Source: Spirodela intermedia (taxonomy: Eukaryota; Streptophyta; Magnoliopsida; Alismatales; Araceae). Taken from it: DNA of 64,000 nt. This document shows positions 12,660-23,337 of the stretch, one piece after another. Made by a program: the position numbers and the translations under genes. Below the pieces are notes generated by a model that was given only the letters and a program-made list of their open reading frames with translations, was not told the origin of the DNA and made no database searches. The stretch's first letter is position 1, and the number at the start of each line of letters is the position of its first letter. The DNA lies in the NCBI GenBank assembly GCA_902729315.2, contig LR746269.1, positions 8,840,231 through 8,904,230 of the forward strand. Direction: 5' to 3'.

Positions 12660-13725
12660 GGAGAGCTCCCAATCTCTTTCATATAAACAGCGTGGACTGG
12701 ATCTTCTCCGACCGCCCCACATGCAGTCACATGATCCTCTCTCTCTCTCTATCTCTCTTGCTAACTCCCACGATAACACCCTGTATTATTCCATACGGCT
12801 TCCTCTTATCCAGTCGATACGGTCGCATGTGTCCGCTCGCCTCCCCTCCTCCAGCTCAGCCAGACCCACCATCACCTCTCCCCGTCTTCTTAGACAGAGA
12901 GAGCGGGAGAGAGAGGGAGAGAGAGAGAGAGAGAGAGAGAGAACAGGTAGGACGATTGATGGGCCGACAGGTGTCAGGGAGAATTATTGGGCTTGGAGCC
13001 CATGTCACAGGTTTGAGTAAGACCCAGCGATGGGCTAGGGGGGGGGGGGGGCGACACGTGTCGAGGCTTTTTCCCATGATCCGTTGTAGCTAGAAAATTG
13101 ATACTTTATGGAGAGAGCGAGGGAAAGAGAGGGAACAGCTAAAAAGGGCATATCGCTCTCTCTCTCTCTCTCTCTTCTCGGTGGGCGCGATGGGGTGGCG
13201 GCGTAGGGATGGATAGCTTGGATGGAAGCCAAGTCTTCGCTGTGGCAAAAACCGGGCTCGTGAGTCTTAAAGGTGCCGCCTTTAAAATCACCGTAGCTAA
13301 TCCCCAGTCCTCCTAACAAGCAAGCATAGGCTGCTTCGCTTGAGAGAGATAGAAAGATAGAGATAGCTAGATAGAGCGAGGGAGAGACAGAGAGAAGGCT
13401 GGCAGAGCCGAGGACTAAATTATGTCGCTGCAATCTAACCCCACGTGCTCCGCCGGGCGGCGATGGATTTGAGATTTGTGGATGAGAAGAGCAGAGCTGC
13501 CCATCCAGTGGGTCTCCGGCGACCGGCGCTCTGCATGACGGCCGGTGACCTAATAATTGTTGCAGGATGGTGGGGATGGAGCAGGGACGAACAAGGTGAT
13601 CGACGTCTGTAATGGTGAGACGGAGGACAATAATTCCTCGAATTACGAAATTTTACGACCTACAAGTTTAAGGGGGAGAAATTTACAGGGGATACGAGGG
13701 TATCGGGGAGAGGGAAGAATTGAGG

Positions 13726-13750
13726 GGGGGGGGGGGGAATTGGGGGGGCG
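13726..13750. repeat. Long G homopolymer runs 3' of the AIF-like gene
   Basis: Runs of roughly 14 and 7 G on the plus strand lie about 40-65 bp downstream of the stop codon of the HLH gene ending at 13791, so they would be C-rich in that transcript. A similar G run sits at about 13037-13050. Homopolymers of this length are also prone to sequencing error. Confidence 0.7.
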
Positions 13751-13790
13751 AGGAAGGAGTGGTGGAAGAGGAACCTGCGGCGGACGGCGG

Positions 13791-14456
13791 CTAGGCCTCC
13801 GGCTGGGGAGAGGAGCTGGTGGCGGTGGTGGTGGGAAGCGAAGTGCTCGACCCGGCGCCGCTGCTGCCGACAGAGGAGAGAACTTTGGCGAGTGTGTTCA
13901 TGGCGCGGATCTGCATCTCCAGGGCCGCGATGTAGTCGGAGGCCTCTTCTAGCAGCAACGGGATGGGTAGTTTCCGGCAGCCGGGCACCAGACGCGCGAG
14001 CACCTTCACCTTCCTCCCCATTGAGGGGGCCTTCTTCGCTGCTGCCGAGGGTCCCAACAACGATGAGGATCCTCGATTCGTCCAGCGGGACGAGCGGGGG
14101 GGGACGATGCGGCGCTTCCTGCGCAGCCTGAGGCCGCAGCTGTTGGAGAGTATAGCGTGGCTCCACCTCGTACGGCCCCGGGCAGCAGCAGCCAAGACGC
14201 GGTCTGCCGCTTCCCGGACGACGCGGCTCCTCAGAGGGGCGCGGGCGCTGGTCGGGGAGGGAGACTTGGATGTGCGGCCGACGTGGCGGAGGGCGTCGAG
14301 AAGCTTGGAGGAATAGCTCTGGTGCTCGCCGAGGGTCTTCCATCGGGATGGCTGCAGATGCGTGATCGGTCGGCGCCTCTTCCGCCCTCTCTCCTCCGCC
14401 TCTAATTTGGACGGATCCCCCTCTTCCTCCTCGCGGTTGCCGACCTCCTCATCCAT
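13791..14456 (-). CDS. Atypical HLH transcription regulator, bHLH147-150/AIF-like
   Basis: A single coding exon of 221 aa from the Met at 14456. Residues 38-60 read 'SRWKTLGEHQSYSSKLLDALRHV', followed by 'REAADRVLAAAARGRTRWSHAIL' at 81-103, both hallmarks of the AIF/bHLH147-150 family. The C-terminal HLH is 'KVKVLARLVPGCRKL' (149-163) and 'LLLEEASDYIAALEMQIRAM' (167-186). The family lacks the glutamate needed for E-box binding and antagonises growth-promoting bHLH factors in brassinosteroid and light signalling. An in-frame Met at 14513 would add 19 residues; the shorter start agrees better with family members that begin near an acidic MDEE. A 5' UTR intron is likely: a donor (GAGAG/GTGAGG) at 14871 and an acceptor ending at 14583 flank 289 bp, and a TATA box lies at 15011-15018. 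Confidence 0.85.
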   Translation of the reverse strand: MDEEVGNREEEEGDPSKLEAEERGRKRRRPITHLQPSRWKTLGEHQSYSSKLLDALRHVGRTSKSPSPTSARAPLRSRVVREAADRVLAAAARGRTRWSHAILSNSCGLRLRRKRRIVPPRSSRWTNRGSSSLLGPSAAAKKAPSMGRKVKVLARLVPGCRKLPIPLLLEEASDYIAALEMQIRAMNTLAKVLSSVGSSGAGSSTSLPTTTATSSSPQPEA

Positions 14457-15010
14457 GGTATCTGCAACGGACCCTATCTTCTGGCAGGGGATCGATCGTT
14501 CGATAAACCCCACGCCGGCAGAATCAACCGGCGATTCAAATCCCTCGGAAGTTTCACGACATCATTCCGCAGAGCAGCCGTTCTGCAAGATCAAACACGA
14601 AAATCCCTGGCCAGGACGCGCTGCACAGAATTTAAAAACAAGCAAGCATCTCGTCAGACGACGCGGACCAGGGCCACAAAATTTCCAGATCCGCCACCTA
14701 TCCCCAAATCCGATCCTGCGATTCCCAATCACCATACAAGAGACTCAAAATCCCCGGATCTGAATCGGAATCGATACCAAAGCTGGCGAATCGGACGAAA
14801 ATCCCAATCCACACGGCGAGACAAACAGACAAATCACGGATCACTCCGCTGACGCACCAGCAGCCCCTCACCTCTCTCCGCAGATCTCTTCCGCCGGCCG
14901 CCAGCGCCGTCGATCGGGGAGGAGGAGAGCTCCCGGTTCGCCGGAGGAGGAAGATTCGAGAGGAGACCTGCCAGAGGAGAAAAATTGGTTGGCGGAGAGG
15001 GGCGTGGGGC

Positions 15011-15018
15011 TATATATA
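15011..15018 (-). promoter_or_regulatory. TATA box of the AIF-like gene
   Basis: TATATATA lies about 140 bp above the predicted 5' UTR donor at 14871 and sits in an otherwise GC-rich stretch. It implies a transcription start at about 14980-14985 on the minus strand. Confidence 0.6.
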
Positions 15019-15517
15019 ACCCCTCCCGCCACCCCCCCTCTGGTCGTGGTACACTCTGGAAGATACTAGGGTGATTTCCCTCTGGATAAACGAGCCCTAT
15101 TTTTTCATAATAATAATTATCCTCATTATTTTTATTTATTGCCTTGCATGGAAAAATGTAAATCACCGGCCATGCCAACAGGCCCGGCCCGCCGATTCCA
15201 AACTCCGGGCCCGGTCAACGCTATAGATAGAATGAAGTCTCTGGACATAGAGACAGAGAGAGGGAGGGTGGGCGGCGGGCCGGGTCGGACTTGTTATACA
15301 TGGGCCCGCCCCGTTGACTATTTGCAGTTGTCATTAGTGATGACGTCATGGCGTACCGCTGGCGTCAAGATTCTCTCCTCATCTGGCGACTTTGCCTGGA
15401 GTGCACGCGACTCCCCACCCCGCCAAAGATTCGATTCAATATTTATTTATACCCGTATTTCCCCATTTTTATTGATTAGATATTTATATTCTAATTTAAA
15501 TAAAATACCGATTTAGC

Positions 15518-15614
15518 CACGTGGCGGTCAACGATGAGCATATTCCACGTGGCTGCTGGTGCGCGGCTCACGTGGCCTCTGCCGGCCGGCTGTGCGTGAA
15601 GATTTTCTCACGTG
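15518..15614. promoter_or_regulatory. Cluster of four G-boxes (CACGTG)
   Basis: Perfect CACGTG hexamers occur at 15518-15523, 15546-15551, 15569-15574 and 15609-15614, four in 97 bp, roughly 500-600 bp upstream of the TATA box of the AIF-like gene. A TGACGTCA palindrome lies at 15341-15348. G-boxes bind bHLH (including PIF-class) and bZIP factors, which fits feedback on an atypical HLH gene. The cluster lies only about 350 bp beyond the 3' end of the enoyl-CoA hydratase gene, so assignment to the HLH promoter rests on orientation. Confidence 0.6.
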
Positions 15615-15959
15615 ATCGGATCTTTCGCAGGTTGCCCCCGCCGCGCCGGCAACGGAATTCAAATACCCCCCAGGAGAACAGCATTATTCTCACACTGTTC
15701 GATCGCCGTTTAACCCCTCCTCTCTGATGAGCAGGCAGAGCCTGTCCTCCCCAGCATTATACCGCCCGCGCAGGTCCCATCCATGTGATGGGGGTGACTA
15801 TATCATTCTCTCATTCTCTCTCTCGCGCCCACACACCCAGGCCCAGAAGACTAAAATGAATAAATGGATACAAATAATATATAATCACGTTATTGATATT
15901 TCATGTTATGTTGAACGAAGGATCCAACGGTCCAGGACACATCACAGGGAGAGGATCAC

Positions 15960-17797
15960 CTACATCTTGGAGGCGGGCCGAGATCTACGGCTGGATATGT
16001 ACTTCTGCATCTGCTCGAATTGCTCCTTGGACATGCCGTCGTAGAAGCTGTGCGCTCTCTCCTGAAACACAGGTTTTACAGCATAGTGCTTAGAGAGAAA
16101 GAGAGAGAGAGAGAGAAACAAAGCAATGACCTCTCAGGGTTGAATTGTACCAAGAATGAAAGGCAATCCTTGCCCGATAAAACAAGCAAGAATTTTACTG
16201 ACAATATGCAGCTGAGGGGTGGAAATAAAAACTTAGAAACTCAGAATCAGAGGTGGGTTCTTCCAAATTGTTCTGGAAACCAGTCTAAATTGATCGGCTG
16301 GAACATCTATGAATTGGGCTCTACCCATCATCTTCATTCAAGCTCCTCCAGGAACTGTGGAATCTGCAGAGATGGGGATAGCAGATCTGGAAGGATTGAT
16401 AGAACGAGCAAGAGCTGAGCTCCATTCAGTTATTCGGGAAGGAAAAAAAAAAAATCTCCACCGATCATAAGAACGGGAGCTCTGGGGAATGGGTCTGGGT
16501 CAACTTCAAGCTCCTTCCAAGGAGCTGCGTGATCTGCAGAGATGGTGGGCATGGGAGAGGAAGAATGGGTTCAGCACACGAATCACAGACAATTTGCCAC
16601 AAATTGTTCGGACAAACATTCTGAATTGATCAACTGTGACATATGAGAAATGAATGGGTTCAGATTGTCATCTTCAAGCTCTTGACAAGGAGCTGCGGAA
16701 TCTGCAGAGATAGAAATGCAGGCGGTAGAAGGGATTGATCACAAAAGTCAGAGCTAGGTTTCCCACCAATTTCTCAGAAAACCACTGTGAATCGATCAGC
16801 TGGGACATCTGAGGAATGGTTTAGATCATCAGAATCTGCAGAGTTTGCAGAGACGGCGACGGAGGAATTGATCACACGAATCATAGCTGGGTTCCAGATT
16901 CCACTACATTCGTTGTTGAGGAAACAGGCTACGTCGACCAGCTGAAAACTCCGGGAAATGAATGGGTTTTGGATCATCGTCTTCGAGCAGGAGGTAGAAA
17001 GGGAGAGAGTAGAAGAGGGGAGGGGGGGTCTTCACCTTCTCGAGGGCTAGGGCGCGGCCCAGATCAAGCTTGAGACCGTCGTTGATGACGGCCTTGTAGC
17101 GGAGCACCAGGTCGCGGTTGTTCCTGAGCATGGCCTCCGCCACCTCCGTCGCCTTCTCGAGAACCTTGTCGGCGTTCACGACGTGGGTAACGAGCCCCCA
17201 CTTCTCCGCCGCCGCCGCCGTGATCGGCGCCGCCGTGAGGGAGACCTCCCTGGCCCTGTTGGGCCCGATTATCCTTGACAGCTTCTGCGAGAGCCCCCAA
17301 GACGGGAAGATCCCAAATCTGCACCTAACCAGATTCAAAAAGCGAACAAGGAGGAAGATGATGATGAATTAGGGTCAGGGTTACCGGGCGTGGGTGTCGA
17401 CGAAGACGGCGTCGTGGCCGGCTACGAGGACGTCGCAGGCGAGGGCGATCTCAAAGCCGGCGGTGACGGCGAAGCCGCGGATGGCGCCGACGATGGGTTT
17501 CCGGCAGAGCTCCATCTGGTGGACGGGGTCGGTGAGGAGGTCTTTGACGTCGCCCTTGAAGACGGCTTCCGCCGCCGTGAGGTCGACGCCGGCGCAGAAT
17601 GAGCGGCCGGCGCCGGAGAGGACGACAGCACCGACGGAGTCGTCGGCATCGAGGGACTTGATGGCCCGCGCAAGCTCGACGATCATGGGGCGGGTCAGGG
17701 AGTTGAGGGACTTGGGCCGGTTGATCAGCACCTGGGCCACGCCGGAGGGGAGCCTCTGCACCAGGATCAGGCCATCTTCCGCCGGAGAAGACCCCAT
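15960..17797 (-). CDS. Peroxisomal enoyl-CoA hydratase/isomerase (ECHIA-like)
   Basis: Exons 17797-17385, 17318-17036 and 16061-15960 join in phase to 265 aa, the length I recall for Arabidopsis At4g16210. It is a crotonase-fold monofunctional enoyl-CoA hydratase: 'SGAGRSFCAGVDL' supplies one oxyanion-hole peptide, 'RGFAVTAGFEIALACD' the second region, and 'THARFGIFPSWGLSQKLSRIIG' bridges exons 1 and 2. The predicted role is hydration of 2-trans-enoyl-CoA in auxiliary fatty-acid beta-oxidation. The C-terminus is Ser-Lys-Met, a fit to the [SA][RK][LM] peroxisomal PTS1 pattern and a departure from the SKL of the Arabidopsis enzyme. Intron 2 (974 bp) is filled by a degenerate tandem repeat. Confidence 0.92.
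16245..17000. repeat. Degenerate tandem repeat of about 165 bp in intron 2 of the hydratase gene
   Basis: The anchor 'gctcc..aaggagctg..gaatctgcagagat' recurs near 16341, 16508, 16676 and, partly, 16830, giving spacings of 167, 168 and about 154 bp. Intervening segments also align ('ttgatc.gctg.gacat', 'atgaatgggttcagatcatc'). About 4.5 diverged units fill most of the intron. The last unit reaches close to the donor of exon 2. Confidence 0.8.
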
Positions 17798-18122
17798 GAG
17801 AGGGAGATTGGAGAGGGAAGCGGCGGCCTACAGGAAGCACCGGTTCAGTCTGTAGAGAGAGAGAGAGAGGAAACGGAAGTGAAGGCAAGGGACGGCGGCG
17901 TGCCGGATGAGAACTATTTGGATCGGACGGCGGAGATAAGATCAACAACATTAAACGGATAAGCTTCTCTCCCATCCCCGTTCCCTCTTTTGACCCGTTA
18001 GTCTTATGATGTTTATGGTGGGAATTTGTGGGACCCATGTAGGCCCCACTCTCTTTCCGCATGAGATAAGCATTGCCTGGCATGATGTGAATGGTTAATT
18101 ATGTGGTGAGCTGACCTGCAGA

Positions 18123-18130
18123 TGACGTCA
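18123..18130. promoter_or_regulatory. TGACGTCA palindrome upstream of the hydratase gene
   Basis: A perfect 8-bp bZIP (CRE/as-1-like) palindrome lies 326 bp upstream of the enoyl-CoA hydratase start codon, in the interval between that gene and the NIP30-like gene. Confidence 0.4.
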
Positions 18131-18357
18131 TGTACTGCTTCAGTCATACCTATCGCATCACGTGTCGATGGCATCAGATTGCGGCGGGAGCAACCGCCTT
18201 TGTCGTTACGGAGAAGCGGCAACCGGCCGAGTCGGTCGCGGAGCTCGCCTGCTTCTGGTAAAAATCCCGAAAAATGGGCATCAAGAAGGGATCCGTGGAT
18301 GGGCCTACTGTTTCTGGGCTTCAGGCTGTCCAGCCCAAATAAGACGGCCAGGTTGAG

Positions 18358-20782
18358 TTAATCCTCTTCACTCTCATCACCATATGACACCAAAGAAAAT
18401 TGTGGCTTCTCTCCTGCTCCAGGAAGAGGAGAGCGGGCGGCGGAGGAGGCGGCGGAGGAGGCGGCGGCGGCGGCCTCTGGCTTCGCCCTCTTTGCCGCCG
18501 GCGGCTTTGCTGAAATTATTAGGCCACCAAGTGGCCGGGCCGGCTGGCTCTTCTTCGGGCCCGGCTTCGGGTCCTGAAGAATCCAAACAATTGGATCATT
18601 AGCTCGGGCCGGGCCGGGCTGGGCGGGCCCTGCTGCTGAGCTAAGTGGGGTGATCGAAACTATAATGGGAAATTGATACGGGACTAATTAATGCGGGCTG
18701 GGCTTACCTCTGGCTTGGGGGGCGGAGGGGCCTCCTTGAGCTCGTGGATGGCGGACTGCGCCTCTACAGCTTTCTGTGATGGGAAAGGGCCTGAGATTAT
18801 GATTTCTTGGAGCAAAATAAAACATGGTCGGGCTCAACTGAAGAGATCGGAGACTCAGAAGTTGACGGGCTCCAAAAAGCCCGGAGTTTGAAGGGGCTGA
18901 AAAAAGCCCAGAAATTTGAAGCCCGGAAGCTCGGGTGAGCCTGGGTTTGATCTTCACGGGAGATTTTTCCAGTTTTTTGGATCGAGAATGAGGGTGGGTT
19001 TCGGGGGCTCACCCGGAATCTTTGGAGTTCTTCTTCCTCTTCATCCGCCACCTGGCGCTCGTGTTCCTTCCTGGACTGCACACAAAAGGGCTCGGAATAA
19101 GCTGAGGTAAAAGAAAAGAAAAGGAAAAAAAAAAACAAACTACCAACAGACATCGAAGAATCGAAAAAGGAGAAAAAAAAGAAAGAAAATTCGATCAAAG
19201 ATACCACACTTTAGAAGAATTTGGTCGATTTCTTCACTTCCCAGCTGCCTGTCATTTTTCTTTTTTTCTTGTTTTGTAGCAGCCAACATAGGAAAATGTA
19301 ACATCTAAAGACCAGATTATGGTTTGACTTGGGAGAGCTCAAACCGATGTCATCGAAGTTGGCAGAAATAAATTCTCAAAAAATAATTTTTTTATAAGAC
19401 CCGTTAATTCTTATGAAATCGAAACGATTATTGCTCGGGAACCTAGTTACTAGCTGCCGGCTGGTGGATGCCTCCTACCTTCTCCAACCTGTCCAAGAAC
19501 TCCATCTCATCCTCGTCAAGAGCTTTGGGGGGTCCTGGGATTGAATAGAAGGGAAAAGGACAGAAATTCGTGATTGAATATAAAGCATATCCAACTGCTC
19601 TGTATGTTCACAGAAGTAAATAAAATATTTAAAAAATAGATTCTAAACGAATATGTTTGCTCTACTTCATAAAATGTATGCTTTTAGTGCTCCGATGAAA
19701 GCAAAACACCTCAGCTTGTTACGGGGATTAACAAATGTTAAGCACTCGGATCGAAGAGGTTCAGGATAAAAGCATTGTATTTGCAAATAAAGATTAATAA
19801 AAGGAAGAAAAATAAGAAAAGAAAAGGGGGCACCACAAAATCTTGAAAGGAAACCAGTCCGGAGGGCATCCATCCGATGATCGGATCACTTACTGTGCTT
19901 GAATCTTTCGTTAAACTCTGTGTCTTTCTTCTCCTTGTTCTCTTTTAAAATCTGCAAGAACAAGGATTTTACTGTGAGAAGAAGAACCCAGAAAACTCCC
20001 TTCTGACGGTGACCGCCAATAGATGGCTTCAAGAGGCGCTCTGGATCAGGGAGATTATATGAACTCAAATATACACGCCAAAAAAGATGATCTTCTGCCT
20101 TCCGATTCAGATGTCAGAAAATATGAACACAAACAAATCATGACCGAGCGTTTCACATGAAATATGCAGGCGAACCATGGTCCATGCCCAGGATTTTGGG
20201 AGATGTAAGCCTGATTGGTTACATCAGCCAACTACTGGCTGTCAGCTACCATGCCCAGATGAATCACCTGTTCATCAGCTTCACCAACCCTAGACATCAG
20301 GCTCCGAAACTGAAAAAGACATCGAAGAGCCTTCCTGCTCGAAAAAGAGTTTAACCTCCTGCATTCACTGGATCAGAATCCCTCATCCTTTCCATTTTTA
20401 TACGTTCAATCACGGAGATCGACAAAGAAATGTCACTGAGAGATCGCCTCGTTTACAATGCCAAACAAAGACGGACAGCAGGAATCCAAGCAAAAGTGAA
20501 GGAACAATCAGAGGCGTCAGGCGAGGATCTAGGTTTCGAATACCTCGTACAAGGGTCTGTCTCTCTGAGCAGTGCCATCGTCCACCCGCTCACCCCTCGC
20601 CTTCTTCGAACGCTCCAACTGCAATTTCACAATTCGAAAGATGCTAGGGTTTAACGGGTCCCTCGAATTGGAAGCTCCGGGAGGGCGGATGGAGGGATTG
20701 AGGCAGGTGTACGCACTTCTTCCTGGGAGACGAAGGTCATCAGTCGGATCGGAGGGGCCGCATAGTCCCCGTCGTCCGCCAT
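18358..20782 (-). CDS. NIP30/FAM192A (PSME3-interacting) family protein
   Basis: Seven coding exons (20782-20717, 20618-20544, 19951-19894, 19534-19479, 19075-19013, 18773-18708 and 18573-18358) join in phase to 199 aa. The N-terminal NIP30 signature runs through 'LMTFVSQEELERSKKARGERVDDGTAQRDRPLYE' and continues with 'ILKENKEKKDTEFNERFKHRPPKALDEDEMEFLDRLE'. A charged, probably helical middle follows (residues ~85-125), then 'RPLGGLIISAKPPAAKRAK' and an acidic end, 'YGDESEED'. The animal member PIP30 binds the nuclear proteasome activator PA28-gamma; the plant role is not established. A telo-box-like AAACCCTAG lies in intron 1 (minus strand, 20644-20652). Several TGGGCC/T motifs lie upstream near 21226-21285. 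The final exon has a low-complexity Ala/Ser run coded by a CCTCCGCCG-type repeat. Confidence 0.88.
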
Positions 20783-21770
20783 GGCCGAATCTGCCAAGGC
20801 GAGGAGGAGTTCCAACCCCTGGGCGCAGGCAGCTCGATTTAGGTCTCCTTCCTGCAACGAGACAAATCCGAACAGGTCCGAATATCTGCATTCCAACTTG
20901 GATACGATTAGGTTAAGCAAAATCACCGAATCCGATGATGAATCAGAGAAGGGGAGAGCGATGAACTAGGTGATCCGCCTTCTTCGAGCAAGGCTGATTC
21001 CGAACAAAGGGACACCGGAATCGGGGAGGCAGAAGGGTGACGAGGAGCTCTGAGAGTGGGAAGAAGAGAGAGACTCACCGACCGGGGAAGAACAGCGATC
21101 GGAGAGGGGGCGACGGGAACTGCTGAGAGGAGAAAAAGGGAAGGGAATCGGTGCGACACGACGACCGGGAGGCGAAAGTCAACGGACGGGGACGAAGAAC
21201 GGGGAGGGGCCAGGGCCTAGAGACAAGCCCAAAATGGGCTTCTCGAGCCCTACCTCTGGACAGGGATGGGCTATGTTGGGCCGGCCTAGATCATCAGGAG
21301 ACAGCCACGTGTGCGTGTGTACGTTTGGCACACATAGAGAGAGAGCGAGAGAGAGAGAGAAAATAACGGGCGTTGAACTCCGTGTAAGTTATTAATATTA
21401 TATTAGTTTATGAGATTCGAAGCTCTTATGGGATAAATATATATTAATAGGTATTAATATTTTTGAAAAAGACTCTAAAATGGTCAATTAATGGGATTTT
21501 GTGCCTGACAACTAGGAGCGAGAAATTCTTGGCCATAAAAAGAGAAGCAAATAATATTAATTTCATGAATATTTTCCTTGGGAGTACAGTTGTCGGCCCA
21601 TCTCATTTCTCTCGAACTTTTGCTTTTTAATTAGTAGCCCCTTCTATTAAAAAAAGAGAAAAATAAAAGAAGAAGAGAACCTTAGAAAATTGGGGAGATT
21701 TAGAAATGAATGGCCCGGCGAATCATCTTTTCCGAGCTTTATGTCCTATTCCTCGGGTCCGGGCTTATCA
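20783..21770. other. Promoter-side spacer of the NIP30-like gene, no other gene seen
   Basis: GC-rich 5' flank to about 21370 with several TGGGCC/T motifs near 21226-21285 and a (GA)n run at about 21340-21362, then AT-rich DNA. No exon with family similarity was found on either strand. Confidence 0.5.
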
Positions 21771-22440
21771 CAAGATTGACTTTTTCTTGACCAACAGCCT
21801 ACTTGCTAGTCTCTCTGGGTCCAACTCTTAGCCCTGTAGTTGACTTTTTGCAGAAAATAAGCAAACAGAAAAAATAAAAAAAAGGCGAAAGATGGAAAAA
21901 TTGCATTTTTTTGGGTCCTGAATCTCTTTCAGAAAGAACAACGATTCCACCCTCGTGCCGATTTGGTCGGCGCCAGATCCTGCAGCAATTGGTTCTGGGT
22001 TGACTTTTTTTATTTTAGCCCTGCAGTGCACTTCATTTTTTTTCAAAAAAACAAAACAAAAAAGAAAAGCGAAAAAGGTGGAAAATTTGCATTTTTATTT
22101 GGGTTCTGAATCTTTCAGAACCCGTTCCACCCTCGTGCTGATTTCGCCGGCTCCAGATCAAGGTCAATGAGACAGCTGGTATCGGCAAGCAACCGGTCAT
22201 TGGTTGACTCTTTTTCTTCTTTTTTAATCTTAGATCATGGAGTTGACTTTTTCGGGAAAAGTGGTAACATTTACATGTTTTTTTTTTGGGGGGGGGTCTG
22301 AATCTCTTTCGGAAACAACGGGCATTCTATCCTTGTGCTAACTCCGCCGGCACCAGATCAAGATCGATGAAAGAGCCAAACCAAGATCGAGAGCAGCACA
22401 ATAATTTAGGTATGAATCCTGTATCAGTAAGCAATTGGGT
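21770..22440. repeat. Diverged tandem repeat of about 205-230 bp carrying W-box-like TTGACT
   Basis: Three imperfect units share the order 'gttgacttttt', an A-rich stretch, 'gaaaa.ttgcattttt', 'gggt.ctgaatctctttcagaa', 'ttccaccctcgtgc.gatt', 'cgccagatc'. Starts lie near 21838, 22005 and 22240, with a partial unit near 22430. Each unit carries at least one TTGACT. No coding potential is apparent. The repeat lies between the NIP30-like and desulfhydrase genes. Confidence 0.75.
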
Positions 22441-23337
22441 CTGGGTCGATCGACCCGGAGCCTGAGCATCGACACACTGCACCATCTAGTTCCCAGGTAG
22501 TAGGTATACTCTCGGTGTGTGAAGAAGGCGTGCTACAAGATATAGCATCAGATTTTACCGTGTGAAAAAGCAGTGGAGAGCTTATTTGGAGAGAGGGGAT
22601 GATGATGACAGCAGCCCGCTGTTCCTTGTTATGTTGATGCCACACAAGAGTTGGAGAGCCGGCTTCGGATCCATGCGTCTACAGAAGCACCAATCTGAAG
22701 CCTGCATCAGAGAGGTCAAGATCTGTGAATAGAGATCGAGAGAGATCTGAACAAGGAACAGATTCTCGTGAATGAATGGCTGAGACCTGGACCTCACGAG
22801 GTCGGTCTTGCACTGAGTGAATAAAAAGATTCCCCTGAATCTCTGTAAGGTTTGGGGGGATGACTAGCATTCTAGCGACTTCTGCCATGATCTCAAGATA
22901 TATAGATAGGGTTAAGAGAAAAAAAGGGATGAACTCTCGCCATTCACGATGTTTTAACTGGCGACCTGGATCTACTTATGTCGTACAAACGAAGGGTAGG
23001 AAAGCAGCACGTCACTGAATTCCGTGAACAGAAGAAATCCTTTTCTACAGGAGAGAATTCAGAGGGTTAAAGAATTCCGGCGACAGTGGGTATTTTAGGG
23101 AAGGGGGGGAAGTTGCAGAGACGGGCCGACGACGTTTCACCGTGAAATCGAACGACCAGAGACCTCACTACTCCCAGAGTATGTTGTCAGAAAATCATTG
23201 AACACCGAGAAAAGGGGCGTTGAGCCAATTCCCATGATCTAGTGACCGAAATGTGAGAGTGCGAGTGAATCAGCCATCCGCATGAGAGAAGCCACTAGGT
23301 AGGAGGGATGCCGGATTCGTACCTTCTCAGCGGTTCA

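Noticed and set aside
20157-20354. 65-codon plus-strand frame
   Set aside because: It lies inside intron 2 of the NIP30-like gene and has no supporting signal.
22679-22888. Possible small exon (MAEVARMLVIPPNLTEIQG...)
   Set aside because: A TATA-like sequence lies only about 10 bp upstream of the Met, and no partner exon or family similarity was found.
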